This document shows, in pieces, positions 43,910-50,658 of a DNA stretch of 61,279 nt. The stretch is from a virus. Under the pieces are notes generated by a model. It was given only the letters and a program-made list of their open reading frames with translations. It had not been told where the DNA came from and searched no databases. Location of the stretch: the IMG/VR virus record IMGVR_UViG_3300046458_000047, positions 1 through 61,279 of that record; one strand, 5' to 3'. The translations under genes and the position numbers were made by a program. Numbering within the stretch: position 1 is the stretch's first letter; each line of letters begins with the position of its first letter.

Positions 43910-44314
43910 TCAGAACTCTTCGTAATCCTTGTCGACGTCCTGGTCTTCAGCCTCATCGATGGTCGTCTGCTCGATGCGATCCACCAGGATTTTGTTGTAG
44001 ACGTTCATGATGTCGTACTGCGCACGGATCAGGTCTTGGTCGTCCTCGACTAGATCGGCGAAACCCTCGGTGTCCATGTACTGCTCCAGACGATCAGTGC
44101 GCTCCACCATCTGCTCCATGTGCGCGACCAGCCGTTGCTCATGCGGGGCCAGATGATCGATGTAACCGAGGGGCAACCATGTCGCGTCAACCAGTGCCTT
44201 GGGGCTCCAACTCTTGGTGCCGTTGACGTCCAGCACGGCATAACCGGGCTCGCCGTCCTTCTCCTGTGGCCATGCGGTGACGATTTGGGTCGGAATCGCG
44301 TAACTGAGCGGCAT
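43910..44314 (-). CDS. Acb2-like candidate, paralogue 2
   Basis: A 134-residue paralogue of the 43428 gene. Shared N-terminal domain: QIVTAWPQEKDGEPGYAVLD and KSWSPKALVDATW. Shared C-terminal helical part: APHEQRLVAHMEQMVERTDR (P57-HEQR), then DQDLIRAQYDIMNVYNKILV and an RIEQ end, followed by an acidic tail. This half is closer than paralogue 1 to the Acb2/crAss001_48-type pattern P-H-x-Q-R ... L..Q...M..Y..IL..RI. If so it may bind immune cyclic nucleotides. Flanked by terminators, it looks like a separately expressed cargo (moron) gene within the late region. Confidence 0.58.
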   Translation of the reverse strand: MPLSYAIPTQIVTAWPQEKDGEPGYAVLDVNGTKSWSPKALVDATWLPLGYIDHLAPHEQRLVAHMEQMVERTDRLEQYMDTEGFADLVEDDQDLIRAQYDIMNVYNKILVDRIEQTTIDEAEDQDVDKDYEEF

Positions 44315-44359
44315 GGAAGACCTCTAGCGTGTCGTGTGTGGTGCTCTTAATCCTATCTC

Positions 44360-44376
44360 AGTTCTAATATCTAACC
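44360..44376 (-). promoter_or_regulatory. 17-bp motif before paralogue 2
   Basis: Minus-strand GGTTAGATATTAGAACT, one base different from the motif before paralogue 1, followed after 4-5 bases by a TAGGAT box. Confidence 0.5.
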
Positions 44377-44390
44377 ACAAGTGACGGCAA

Positions 44391-44407
44391 AAAGGCCTGT
44401 CAGCAGG
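44391..44407 (-). terminator. Weak terminator after the terminase-linked small gene
   Basis: Minus strand CCTG, CTGA loop, CAGG, then CCTTTTTG. The stem has only 4 bp, so termination is probably partial, letting late transcription pass. Confidence 0.45.
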
Positions 44408-44612
44408 TAATAACAGGGCTGAAGGGGAACACGTCACTCGGGCGCAGCTCCAGCGTGCGCATTCCGGGGGGAAACGTCGTATAGGCCGGCGTCGTCTTCA
44501 CGAACACGGTTTGCAGGTGCTCGTTGATGGCTTTCCATTGCTCGGGGGTCGGTCGCTCGCCGTTCAACTCGGCGAAACCCTGTAACCAGTACACAAACTG
44601 TTCTGCGGTCAT
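44400..44612 (-). CDS. Small terminase-associated phage protein
   Basis: A 70-residue protein, MTAEQFVYWLQGFAELNGER, then PTPEQWKAINEHLQTVF. This short helical protein is widespread near terminase and capsid genes of tailed phages. Function unknown. It overlaps the large terminase gene by four bases (ATGA), showing translational coupling. Confidence 0.72.
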   Translation of the reverse strand: MTAEQFVYWLQGFAELNGERPTPEQWKAINEHLQTVFVKTTPAYTTFPPGMRTLELRPSDVFPFSPVITC

Positions 44613-46189
44613 GACACTCTCCAGCTCTTGCGGGTGCCGCGCACACTGGCGGCGCTCTTCTGCGGGCCATGATCGACGTAGCCTTGGGCGTGTTGCCGTA
44701 GGGCATCGGCGGCTTCGGTGTGGCCATCCTTCAACGGGCGATCAGCCCATGTCTGCGTCTGCACGCTCCACGCCTTGCGGTACAGCTCCAGGTGTTGCAG
44801 GCCTTCTTTGCAGTTCACCTCGTCGAACCAGTAACCGGCGAAGGCGTTGCGGGTGGCCTGAATGCCGTGCTGTAGCTCGCTGACACGGGCCACCACTTCG
44901 ACGTGGCGCAGGCCAAGGTCTTCGAGCATCTGCTTGGGGCTCTTGTTGACGTCCTCGCCCTGCCTGATGTGATTGCCGTCGTGCGGTAGGTAGTGCGTGC
45001 CCCACACGTAGCCGGTCTTCTGAAGCTCCGCGACAAAGTAGCTGTACGGCTCAACCCAGCCCTCGATGAAGCCAATGAAGTTGTCACGCTGGCCGACACG
45101 CTGGTGTAGCCAGATGGCGCAGCCGTCGCTGTGGCCGATGTCCCAAAAGGTGTTGACCGGTAGGCCGGGATGGTAGGGAACGGTGGTGATGCGCTTCTGC
45201 TTGCGTGCCGCGATCAACTGCATTTTGTAGTAGGTGCCTTCGGCTGACTGCTGGAAGGCTTCCTTGGACGTCGACGGGTACTCTTGCCACATCCGTTCAT
45301 CTTGGCCACTGAAGAGCTCGTCGCGGGTGACGATCCACCATGCGCGCTGCTCCAGGCTGATGACCTTGCCCAGCTTGCTCTCCAGGTCGTCGAAGTATTC
45401 GTGCTCTTTGCGGCTGATGATCACGCCGGCCGGGTCGCACCGGTAGCCCTGCTCGTCATGCCACGGGAAGAAGTGGAAGCGGAACTGCTTAGGCCGAAGG
45501 GGTACGCCCAGCTCCTGCAACGCCTCGGCGCGGTTGGCCTTGTCGTGGAAGTCACCACCACGGCCCTCGGCGGTCGACTCGATGAAGATGATCCCGGTGT
45601 CAGGCACGGCCGGGAACGTACCGGTGACGATTTCCTCGGCGCGTAGCGGGTACATCGCGCAAATCTTGCCGTACTCGCTGACGTGCAGATAGTGGATCGT
45701 GTCGCCGCGCATCGACGTGCCCACTTGAATGGTGCTGCCGTTGGCCAGCGTCATTTCCATCACGCTGCAAGTGGTCAATGGCATCGCTTGGCGCAGTGCC
45801 GGGGGCAGTCGGTCATAGGCGAACTTGATCTTCTTGAAGATCTTCTTCGCCGCGTCCTCGGTGTGGGCCAGCACGCCAAGGTTGAGGTTCGGTGTGAACA
45901 GGGCGACATCGAGGAAGTAGATTTGAATCCAGGTGGTGAAGCCCAACTGGCGCGCCTTGAGGATCAGGTTGCGATACCACAAGCGACTCATCAGCGCCTT
46001 CTGTGCGCGGTTGGGCTTGAACTTGACCACCACGCCTTGGGCGTCGTCGTCCTCGTCGTCGTCAGCCGCGGCGTCCTTGGTGCGGATGTAATAGAGGTTG
46101 GCCATGCGCCAATGCGGATCAGCCATGGCCTCCATGAACTCGGTCGGGTTCATGTCCTCGATGGCCTTAAACGCTTCGAGAGCCCCCAT
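44609..46189 (-). CDS. terL: Terminase large subunit
   Basis: A 526-residue packaging motor. The ATPase part has a deviant Walker A, K78-ARQLGFTT, and an acidic Walker B region near HYLHVSEYGKICAM; C-terminal nuclease acidic residues include FWDIGHSDG and FDEVN. The N-terminal 60 residues are acidic and partly disordered (DDDEDDDA). It cuts concatemers and pumps DNA through the portal. The TerL type suggests headful-style packaging seen in P22/N4gp56 podophages, but this cannot be proved from sequence alone. Confidence 0.92.
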   Translation of the reverse strand: MGALEAFKAIEDMNPTEFMEAMADPHWRMANLYYIRTKDAAADDDEDDDAQGVVVKFKPNRAQKALMSRLWYRNLILKARQLGFTTWIQIYFLDVALFTPNLNLGVLAHTEDAAKKIFKKIKFAYDRLPPALRQAMPLTTCSVMEMTLANGSTIQVGTSMRGDTIHYLHVSEYGKICAMYPLRAEEIVTGTFPAVPDTGIIFIESTAEGRGGDFHDKANRAEALQELGVPLRPKQFRFHFFPWHDEQGYRCDPAGVIISRKEHEYFDDLESKLGKVISLEQRAWWIVTRDELFSGQDERMWQEYPSTSKEAFQQSAEGTYYKMQLIAARKQKRITTVPYHPGLPVNTFWDIGHSDGCAIWLHQRVGQRDNFIGFIEGWVEPYSYFVAELQKTGYVWGTHYLPHDGNHIRQGEDVNKSPKQMLEDLGLRHVEVVARVSELQHGIQATRNAFAGYWFDEVNCKEGLQHLELYRKAWSVQTQTWADRPLKDGHTEAADALRQHAQGYVDHGPQKSAASVRGTRKSWRVS

Positions 46190-46257
46190 TTACGGCGCTC
46201 CTACGCGAAAAGCGCAGGGCAATGGCCCAGCCACTTGACCAGATTTCACGTAGCAAC

Positions 46258-46800
46258 TCATTCCGCCACCGGTTTCAGCGTCTTGCCGCCCATTTGGCTC
46301 ATCAAGTCGAACAGCGGGTTGTCTGGCTGAACACCATGGTTCAAGTCCAGCTTGTCGCCGTACTTCTTCGGCTTCAACTTGGCGGCAATCCATTTGCGGG
46401 TTTCAACGCGCAGCTTGGAGCGCTGAACGTGCTCGCCGTTGACCTTGTAGCCAATGCAATCGCCGTCCTTGTCGTGAACCTCCATCCAATCGTTCCGGCC
46501 GTCGTCGCTGATGTCCAGAATCTCTTCCACCAGGGCATCAGCAGATTCGGCCTTCGCACGCGCGTATTGCTCCGCAAACTCGGAATGGGCGCTCAACCAC
46601 TTGAACACGGTCGACATCGCGGGCATTTCGTCAGCCAGGCAAACGGTGCGCATCGACTTACCGGTGGCCAGTTGGGCGCAGATGTCCGAGGCCAGCTCAG
46701 GGTTGAAGCTGGATGGCCTGCCCGTGGGCTTTGGCGGGGCTTTGGGTTTACCTGGTGCTTTGGCCTTGGGGTCGGCCTTAGTCGCGGTCTTGGTGCTCAT
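46258..46800 (-). CDS. terS: Terminase small subunit
   Basis: A 180-residue protein (MSTKTATKADPKAKAPGKPK). A Lys/Pro/Ala-rich tail is followed by a DNA-binding region, FNPELASDICAQLATGKSMR to MPAMSTVFKWLSAHSEF, typical of TerS recognition domains, and by EEILDISDDGRNDW and RKWIAAKLKPKKYGDK, common in this family. It recognises the packaging site. It is the first gene of the minus-strand late region and has a near-perfect 17-bp palindromic motif 29 bases upstream. Confidence 0.86.
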   Translation of the reverse strand: MSTKTATKADPKAKAPGKPKAPPKPTGRPSSFNPELASDICAQLATGKSMRTVCLADEMPAMSTVFKWLSAHSEFAEQYARAKAESADALVEEILDISDDGRNDWMEVHDKDGDCIGYKVNGEHVQRSKLRVETRKWIAAKLKPKKYGDKLDLNHGVQPDNPLFDLMSQMGGKTLKPVAE

Positions 46801-46828
46801 GGCGGCCTCGGTGCGATGTGCAAACTTA

Positions 46829-46845
46829 GGTTTGATTATCGAACC
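46829..46845. promoter_or_regulatory. 17-bp palindromic operator-like motif before the late region
   Basis: GGTTTGATTATCGAACC, symmetric at seven of eight base pairs, just upstream of the terminase small subunit gene. It is the best-formed member of the dispersed motif family and probably controls the late promoter. Confidence 0.6.
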
Positions 46846-46897
46846 ATACAACACACCATCGCAACACGGGAGACGAACGGACCACTTTTTAGATTGT

Positions 46898-46916
46898 CTA
46901 GGCAACCGTTGCCTAG
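46898..46916. promoter_or_regulatory. Perfect 19-bp palindrome in the divergent control region
   Basis: CTAGGCAAC, one central C, GTTGCCTAG. It lies between the late region (minus) and the operon starting at 46971 (plus), 54 bases before that start. Sequence unlike the 17-bp motif, so a second regulator is implied, perhaps the HTH protein at 48250. Confidence 0.6.
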
Positions 46917-46970
46917 TAGAATGAAAGCTCCCCCGTCACTTCGACGGGCCAGACCTCAGAGGCATCAAAA

Positions 46971-47252
46971 ATGACCATCATCGCAATCGCTTTCAACACC
47001 GGCCGTGGCTACTCCAGCGAAGGCCAACGCATCGTCGCCCAGGTGCTGACCATTGAAATCATCGGCGGGCAACCGGCGTACCTGTTTGCCTTCGCCGATC
47101 TGGACCGCCACATCTACGGCCGCGCCACCTGCTATGGCAAGTTCGACCAGAACAACGTGATGGCCGCCTACGATGCCGGCAACTATGCCGCCACTTGGTC
47201 GGACTGCGACATCACGGACGCTGCCCGCGATTACCGCGAACTGGCTAAGTGA
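46971..47252 (+). CDS. Hypothetical protein, first gene of the plus-strand early operon
   Basis: A 93-residue protein, MTIIAIAFNTGRGYSSEGQR, with an alpha/beta composition and DLDRHIYGRATCYGKFDQNN near the middle. Not recognised. It follows the leader AGAGGCATCA that also precedes the genes at 47750 and 58421. It is 11 bases before a small membrane protein gene in the same operon. Confidence 0.6.
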   Translation: MTIIAIAFNTGRGYSSEGQRIVAQVLTIEIIGGQPAYLFAFADLDRHIYGRATCYGKFDQNNVMAAYDAGNYAATWSDCDITDAARDYRELAK

Positions 47253-47263
47253 GGATGACCACC

Positions 47264-47425
47264 ATGAAACTCGTCAAATTCGCCTTTGTCCTGCTGTTCA
47301 TCACCATTTGCACCATCGCCTCGCTGTCGATCCTGCAAAACCCTGAATCGGCTGGCCGTATGCTGCTGGCCGTGCTGTTCACCGCTGCAATGACTGCCCG
47401 TGTCCTGTGGAGTGCGCAACCATGA
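47264..47425 (+). CDS. Small membrane protein
   Basis: A 53-residue frame, MKLVKFAFVLLFITICTIAS, with two hydrophobic stretches (about 4-22 and 33-47, MLLAVLFTAAMTARVLW). GAGG lies before the ATG. Its stop overlaps the start of the next gene (ATGA), strong support that it is real. Two-helix membrane protein; holin or superinfection-exclusion roles are possible but unproven. Confidence 0.6.
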   Translation: MKLVKFAFVLLFITICTIASLSILQNPESAGRMLLAVLFTAAMTARVLWSAQP

Positions 47426-47679
47426 ATTATCAAGACTTCAAAGCCGCGTATAACGACCAGTTCAAGCAAACCGTGACCTATCGCACTGCCGAAGGCGGAA
47501 CGCTTCAAGGGTTGTTGATCAGTGACGCCTTCCATGGCGTGATCGGCTCCAATGGGCGGCCTTACGTCAATGTGAACAACTGGCACACCGCCATTCCGGT
47601 GGCAGACATCATCATCATCACGACGACCACCACGCCTTGGGGCAGGAGCAAGCGCGATGATGAGCTTGTTGACCTATAG
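47422..47679 (+). CDS. Hypothetical small protein
   Basis: An 85-residue protein (MNYQDFKAAYNDQFKQTVTY). The first 60 residues are beta-rich and may form a small barrel; then IIIITTTTTPWGR is a Thr-rich strand. Not recognised. Coupled to the membrane protein gene by a four-base overlap. Confidence 0.58.
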   Translation: MNYQDFKAAYNDQFKQTVTYRTAEGGTLQGLLISDAFHGVIGSNGRPYVNVNNWHTAIPVADIIIITTTTTPWGRSKRDDELVDL

Positions 47680-47749
47680 CGAGTGATTGAGTCGAGCGCC
47701 TGCGGTTGCGGGCGCTGTGCTGAATCACCCACCAACGAGAGGCATCACC

Positions 47750-48253
47750 ATGCTGACTTACAATGAAGTGCTCGCCGCTTACCGCGAGCTGCTTGAACAA
47801 AACCCCGGCAAAGCCCTGGTCATTGGCGAGGGCAACGTGGCGCTCTTGCTGGATGACTATCTGGTGTGCTGCCCATTGGAAATTAACGGCACGTTCAATG
47901 TTGATGATGCCTACCAGTTCGACCACTCGGCCTTTATCGATGAGGAAGGCGGTTGGGATGGCGAGGGCGAACAGACGCGCAAGGCGATTGAAAACCCGGT
48001 GTTCATCGAGGATTCCGAATTACCAATTAATAATTACGAATTACCAATTAATAATTACACTGCGTTCTGCCAGCAAGCCGACGGCAAGGGCACCATCTGG
48101 ATTGGCACGGTCAAAGCTGTCGGCCTCGATGCCGCTTCGATAGTCGCGCAAGCGTACTGCGCTACCGATTGGGATTGCCCCTCTACGGACGTACACGTCT
48201 TGGGCATCGCGGCCGGCGACGTTGAAATCCTTGTGTGGAACGATCTTGTATGA
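47750..48253 (+). CDS. Hypothetical protein containing a translated heptad array
   Basis: A 167-residue acidic protein (MLTYNEVLAAYRELLEQNPG) after a clear GAGAGGCATCACC leader. Residues about 88-103 are ELPINNY repeated twice, encoded by heptad array D in a 21-bp period, between two regions that look folded (ALVIGEGNVALLLDDYLVCC and KGTIWIGTVKAVGLDAASIV). The insert reads as a DNA element tolerated in frame. Function unknown. Confidence 0.6.
   Translation: MLTYNEVLAAYRELLEQNPGKALVIGEGNVALLLDDYLVCCPLEINGTFNVDDAYQFDHSAFIDEEGGWDGEGEQTRKAIENPVFIEDSELPINNYELPINNYTAFCQQADGKGTIWIGTVKAVGLDAASIVAQAYCATDWDCPSTDVHVLGIAAGDVEILVWNDLV
48016..48057. repeat. Heptad array D, inside a coding sequence
   Basis: Six perfect NNAATTA units forming two identical 21-bp blocks (CGAATTA, CCAATTA, ATAATTA). 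Because 21 is a multiple of three, the array is translated as ELPINNY twice and keeps the frame open. Confidence 0.85.
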
Positions 48254-48459
48254 AACCGGACATCGCCCTGCATAACCCCTCCCCCGCGTACCTGCGTGGC
48301 CTGCTGGATCAGGCGGGGGTCAAACAGATTGAGGCGGCGCGGCTGATCGGGGTCAGTGACCGGATGATGCGCTATTACCTGGCTGATGAAGCCAGCGACA
48401 AACACCGGGCGGCGCCGTACCTGGTTCAGTTCGCGCTGGAATGCTTGGCCCGGGCATAG
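48250..48459 (+). CDS. HTH DNA-binding protein, last gene of the early operon
   Basis: A 69-residue protein, MKPDIALHNPSPAYLRGLLD, with an HTH at VKQIEAARLIGVSDRMMRYYL. Typical Cro-like/XRE length. The start overlaps the previous stop (ATGA). It could bind the 19-bp palindrome at the head of its own operon (46898) or the twin CCCCATTGGGG sites right behind it; both are guesses. Confidence 0.72.
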   Translation: MKPDIALHNPSPAYLRGLLDQAGVKQIEAARLIGVSDRMMRYYLADEASDKHRAAPYLVQFALECLARA

Positions 48460-48462
48460 GTG

Positions 48463-48494
48463 CCCCATTGGGGTAGAGCAAAACCCCATTGGGG
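48463..48494. repeat. Twin 11-bp palindromes CCCCATTGGGG
   Basis: CCCCATTGGGG occurs at 48463-48473 and again at 48484-48494, exactly 21 bp (two helical turns) apart, in the short gap after the HTH gene. Spacing and symmetry suggest a cooperative protein-binding site. Confidence 0.6.
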
Positions 48495-48500
48495 TTGCGG

Positions 48501-48540
48501 AAGGCAAAGCAGAAGCCAGCGAAAGCTGGCTTTTGCCTTT
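48501..48540. terminator. Bidirectional terminator between convergent operons
   Basis: GCCAGC, GAAA loop, GCTGGC (48515-48530), enclosed by an outer AAGGCAAA/TTTGCCTT pairing, with T-rich flanks. It ends the plus-strand operon and the minus-strand gene ending at 48549. Confidence 0.82.
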
Positions 48541-48548
48541 CTGTGTCG

Positions 48549-48935
48549 TTACTTCTTGCGCAGGTTGCCGACGTACTCCGTCGAGGCGAACAACGACTCA
48601 TGCAAGCGGTTGCGGAACGACCACTCGCCCGATACCCACTGACGGAACGTGTGCTCGTCCAAGACGATTTCCTTCCCTGTGGAGTATTCGACCATTTCAA
48701 TGGCGCGGCCAATCTCGTCGCTGCTGTCAATTGGGCGCGGAATCTTGAAACTGAGGTCGCTGAAGTCCTCTACTTTCACCCGCTCCAGCACGTCCTCGGC
48801 GAAGGCACGGGCGGCGTCCTTCCATTCCACCGTGGCTTCTTCGTATTCGGTCAGGTGCGTGTCCAGGTTCTCTTTCAGTTTCTGAAGGAGGGTTTCGCGC
48901 AACATGGTGATCCTGCGTTCATTGCCTACAAACAT
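48549..48935 (-). CDS. Hypothetical protein
   Basis: A 128-residue protein. A helical coiled-coil N-terminus (MLRETLLQKLKENLDTHLTE) is followed by VEWKDAARAFAEDVLERVKV and a C-terminal EIVLDEHTFRQWVSGEWSFR. Not recognised. GGAGAGGCAT directly before the ATG at 48935 favours that start over the ATG at 48905, which has only AGGA. Confidence 0.58.
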   Translation of the reverse strand: MFVGNERRITMLRETLLQKLKENLDTHLTEYEEATVEWKDAARAFAEDVLERVKVEDFSDLSFKIPRPIDSSDEIGRAIEMVEYSTGKEIVLDEHTFRQWVSGEWSFRNRLHESLFASTEYVGNLRKK

Positions 48936-48952
48936 ATGCCTCTCCTGGTGAA

Positions 48953-48988
48953 CAAAAAAAAGCCCCAACCTTGCTTAGGAGTTGGGGC
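48953..48988 (-). terminator. Strong terminator, minus strand
   Basis: GCCCCAAC and GTTGGGGC form an 8-bp stem (48962-48969 and 48981-48988) with an 11-base loop, followed on the minus strand by TTTTTTTT. It ends transcripts arriving from the lipoprotein gene and the ncRNA-like stretch upstream. Confidence 0.82.
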
Positions 48989-49159
48989 GAATGCCTGTTT
49001 AGCTGCTTCGATGCGGATGGCCGGCGCTGATCCCCGGCTTTCCATGGCTTGCTATAGCCCAAGTCTCTATTCCATTCATCTGCATCGCGTGACACCCTGA
49101 GCGCCAAAGAAAACGGCTCCCGCCCGGGACAGGCCAAGGTGTCACGCTGATGAAGACGT
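48989..49159 (-). ncRNA. Structured intergenic element, possible small RNA or long 3' UTR
   Basis: About 170 bases without a gene, between the lipoprotein stop codon and the terminator. A perfect 10-bp stem GCGTGACACC (49087-49096) with GGTGTCACGC (49138-49147) encloses about 41 bases that can form two inner stems (GAG/GCC against GGC/TC with a bulge, and TCCC against GGGA), giving a three-way junction. No known RNA family is recognised. Confidence 0.35.
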
Positions 49160-49441
49160 TTACTTTCTAGCCAGTTGGCATTGTACCAACGCACAGGCGC
49201 ACCGCACGCCGACCACTTCAAACAGGTGAAACGCCCAAAAGCTGCGCACCACGTTCAAGACGATCATCTGGCCAGCGAACTGGGCCAGGGTATAGCCACG
49301 CGACTGTGCCAACAGGCGGCATTCTTCAACTTCAGAAAGGGGGAGTGAATCGACCGGGGGTTGCGCCATCTGGTGAAGCATTCCGCCACACCCGGCAAGA
49401 ACCACCATCACCAGTACCAGGGCTTTGCCACGGTTTTTCAT
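49160..49441 (-). CDS. Small lipoprotein
   Basis: A 93-residue protein with a signal peptide and lipobox, MKNRGKALVLVMVVLAGCGG (cysteine 18), then a short mature part with CRLLAQSRGYTLAQFAGQMI and a hydrophobic stretch around VVRSFWAFHLFEVVGV. It would be lipid-anchored. Candidates are a spanin-like lysis protein, a superinfection-exclusion protein or a cell-surface modifier; the sequence does not decide. Upstream (49442-49539) is a control region with a symmetric 17-bp motif. Confidence 0.6.
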   Translation of the reverse strand: MKNRGKALVLVMVVLAGCGGMLHQMAQPPVDSLPLSEVEECRLLAQSRGYTLAQFAGQMIVLNVVRSFWAFHLFEVVGVRCACALVQCQLARK

Positions 49442-49520
49442 GTGATCCCCTTCTATAGGGTTCCGCGTGTGCGGGCTGGCAACCGAAGGAGGTAGTTGCG
49501 TCTGTGTTTGCAGTTGGCAC

Positions 49521-49537
49521 GGTTAGACTAGCTAACC
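49521..49537. promoter_or_regulatory. Symmetric 17-bp motif before the lipoprotein gene
   Basis: GGTTAGACTAGCTAACC, with perfect GGTTAG and CTAACC arms. It lies between the small gene ending at 49540 and the lipoprotein start at 49441. Confidence 0.5.
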
Positions 49538-49539
49538 AT

Positions 49540-49710
49540 TCACTTTTTTACCACAACGTAATGGCCGCCGCGTTTCTCGGTGCCGTCGTCAAACACCAAG
49601 CGGCTATCGGCGCCTTTGCTCAAGCGAACCGTGCCGTCACGATCTTTGCCCACGACCTGAAAGCCTTCGGCCACACGCACAGCGATCGTCGCCAGTTGTC
49701 GTGGGCTCAT
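49540..49710 (-). CDS. Small basic protein
   Basis: A 56-residue frame, MSPRQLATIAVRVAEGFQVV, then GKDRDGTVRLSKGADSRLVF and a GGHYVVVKK end. Probably a small beta-barrel. It overlaps the stop of the upstream gene at 49707 (ATGA), so it is translationally coupled and very likely expressed. Not recognised. Confidence 0.6.
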   Translation of the reverse strand: MSPRQLATIAVRVAEGFQVVGKDRDGTVRLSKGADSRLVFDDGTEKRGGHYVVVKK

Positions 49711-50288
49711 TGGCCGCCCATCACGTCTTTCATCAGCGCCTGCATTTGGCGCACCTTGGCCATGCTGGCATTGTCGGCTTCGCGCTGGGCTTCGACCTGC
49801 AAGGCGACCTCATCCACGCGGGTGGCCAAGGCTTTGATGCGACCGATGAACTCAACGCCCAGCGTGGTCAGCTCTGTGCTGACACCGGCCAGCAGTTCCA
49901 GCGAGCTGGGTGCGGATTTTGCGGAATCTGCGGAAACTGCGGGGACTGGGGGAACGGCAACAGGTGCGGAAGTTGCGGAAACTGCGGATTCTTTCGGCAT
50001 GTCGGCCTCATTGGCGGATGGTTGGTTGTCGTTCTTGGCCGGTTTCTTGGTCTTGGTCACGGCTACACGCTGGAAATAGTGCCGCTGTGTTTCTTTGACC
50101 AGCCCCGCGTCTTTCATGTCGCCGAGGCACGCTCGAATGGTGTGCAAGCCTACCCGAACATGGCCGTTGTGCGCGGCCTTGGCTATGTCGCCTTCTACCC
50201 ACGCTTCGTGGCGAGGCACGAACTCGTACAGCTTGCGTGCGGTGCTGCTTTGCCCTTCGAGCAATCGCCGTTGTCTGGATTCATTCAT
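49707..50288 (-). CDS. Winged-helix-like protein with coiled-coil tail
   Basis: A 193-residue protein. Residues 1-75 (STARKLYEFVPRHEAWVEGD, then VGLHTIRACLGDMKDAGLVK) look like a winged helix; residues 80-125 are Ala/Ser/Pro/Val low complexity (SAVSATSAPVAVPPVPAV); the C-terminus is a coiled coil ending QMQALMKDVMGGQ. Probably a DNA-binding regulator or a replication accessory; the partner is unknown. Confidence 0.6.
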   Translation of the reverse strand: MNESRQRRLLEGQSSTARKLYEFVPRHEAWVEGDIAKAAHNGHVRVGLHTIRACLGDMKDAGLVKETQRHYFQRVAVTKTKKPAKNDNQPSANEADMPKESAVSATSAPVAVPPVPAVSADSAKSAPSSLELLAGVSTELTTLGVEFIGRIKALATRVDEVALQVEAQREADNASMAKVRQMQALMKDVMGGQ

Positions 50289-50658
50289 CGAATATGCCCT
50301 GCCCTGGCGTGTTCATTTGCTCAGACAGTTTGATAGCGGCATTGAAACCGGCTTTGTAATTCGTGCTGCCGCGATCCACTGTCTGATAGGGGACCATTGG
50401 CAGACGCTCTGGCAGCAACAACGAGCGCTGTGGCACCGGTTCATGCTCAGTGCCGCGCTCAGCCAGCAGCCGGCGCAGGCGATCGTTCTCGGCCGTCAGG
50501 GCCAGGTACGCGGGGCTCAGTTCATTCGAGTCCTTGTACTGGGTGTCGAGGTTGGCCCGCGCTTGCCAGGTGCTCCAGTAGGTCGCCATGGGGTTGGCCG
50601 CCATGTAGTGCTTGAACTCGGCCAGTTCCCGTGTGGATTCGTCGATTCTCTCGGTCAC
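50281..50658 (-). CDS. Hypothetical protein
   Basis: A 125-residue protein starting with GTG at 50658 (MTERIDESTRELAEFKHYMA) after GAGGGA. It has a coiled-coil segment (YLALTAENDRLRRLLAERGT) in the middle and a polar C-terminus. Not recognised. Its end overlaps the next gene by eight bases. Confidence 0.55.
   Translation of the reverse strand: MTERIDESTRELAEFKHYMAANPMATYWSTWQARANLDTQYKDSNELSPAYLALTAENDRLRRLLAERGTEHEPVPQRSLLLPERLPMVPYQTVDRGSTNYKAGFNAAIKLSEQMNTPGQGIFDE

Noticed and set aside
49087-49152. Hammerhead ribozyme (a CTGATGA follows the 10-bp stem)
   Set aside because: There is no GAAA segment after a second stem, and the base before the first stem would be G at the cleavage position, which the hammerhead core does not allow.
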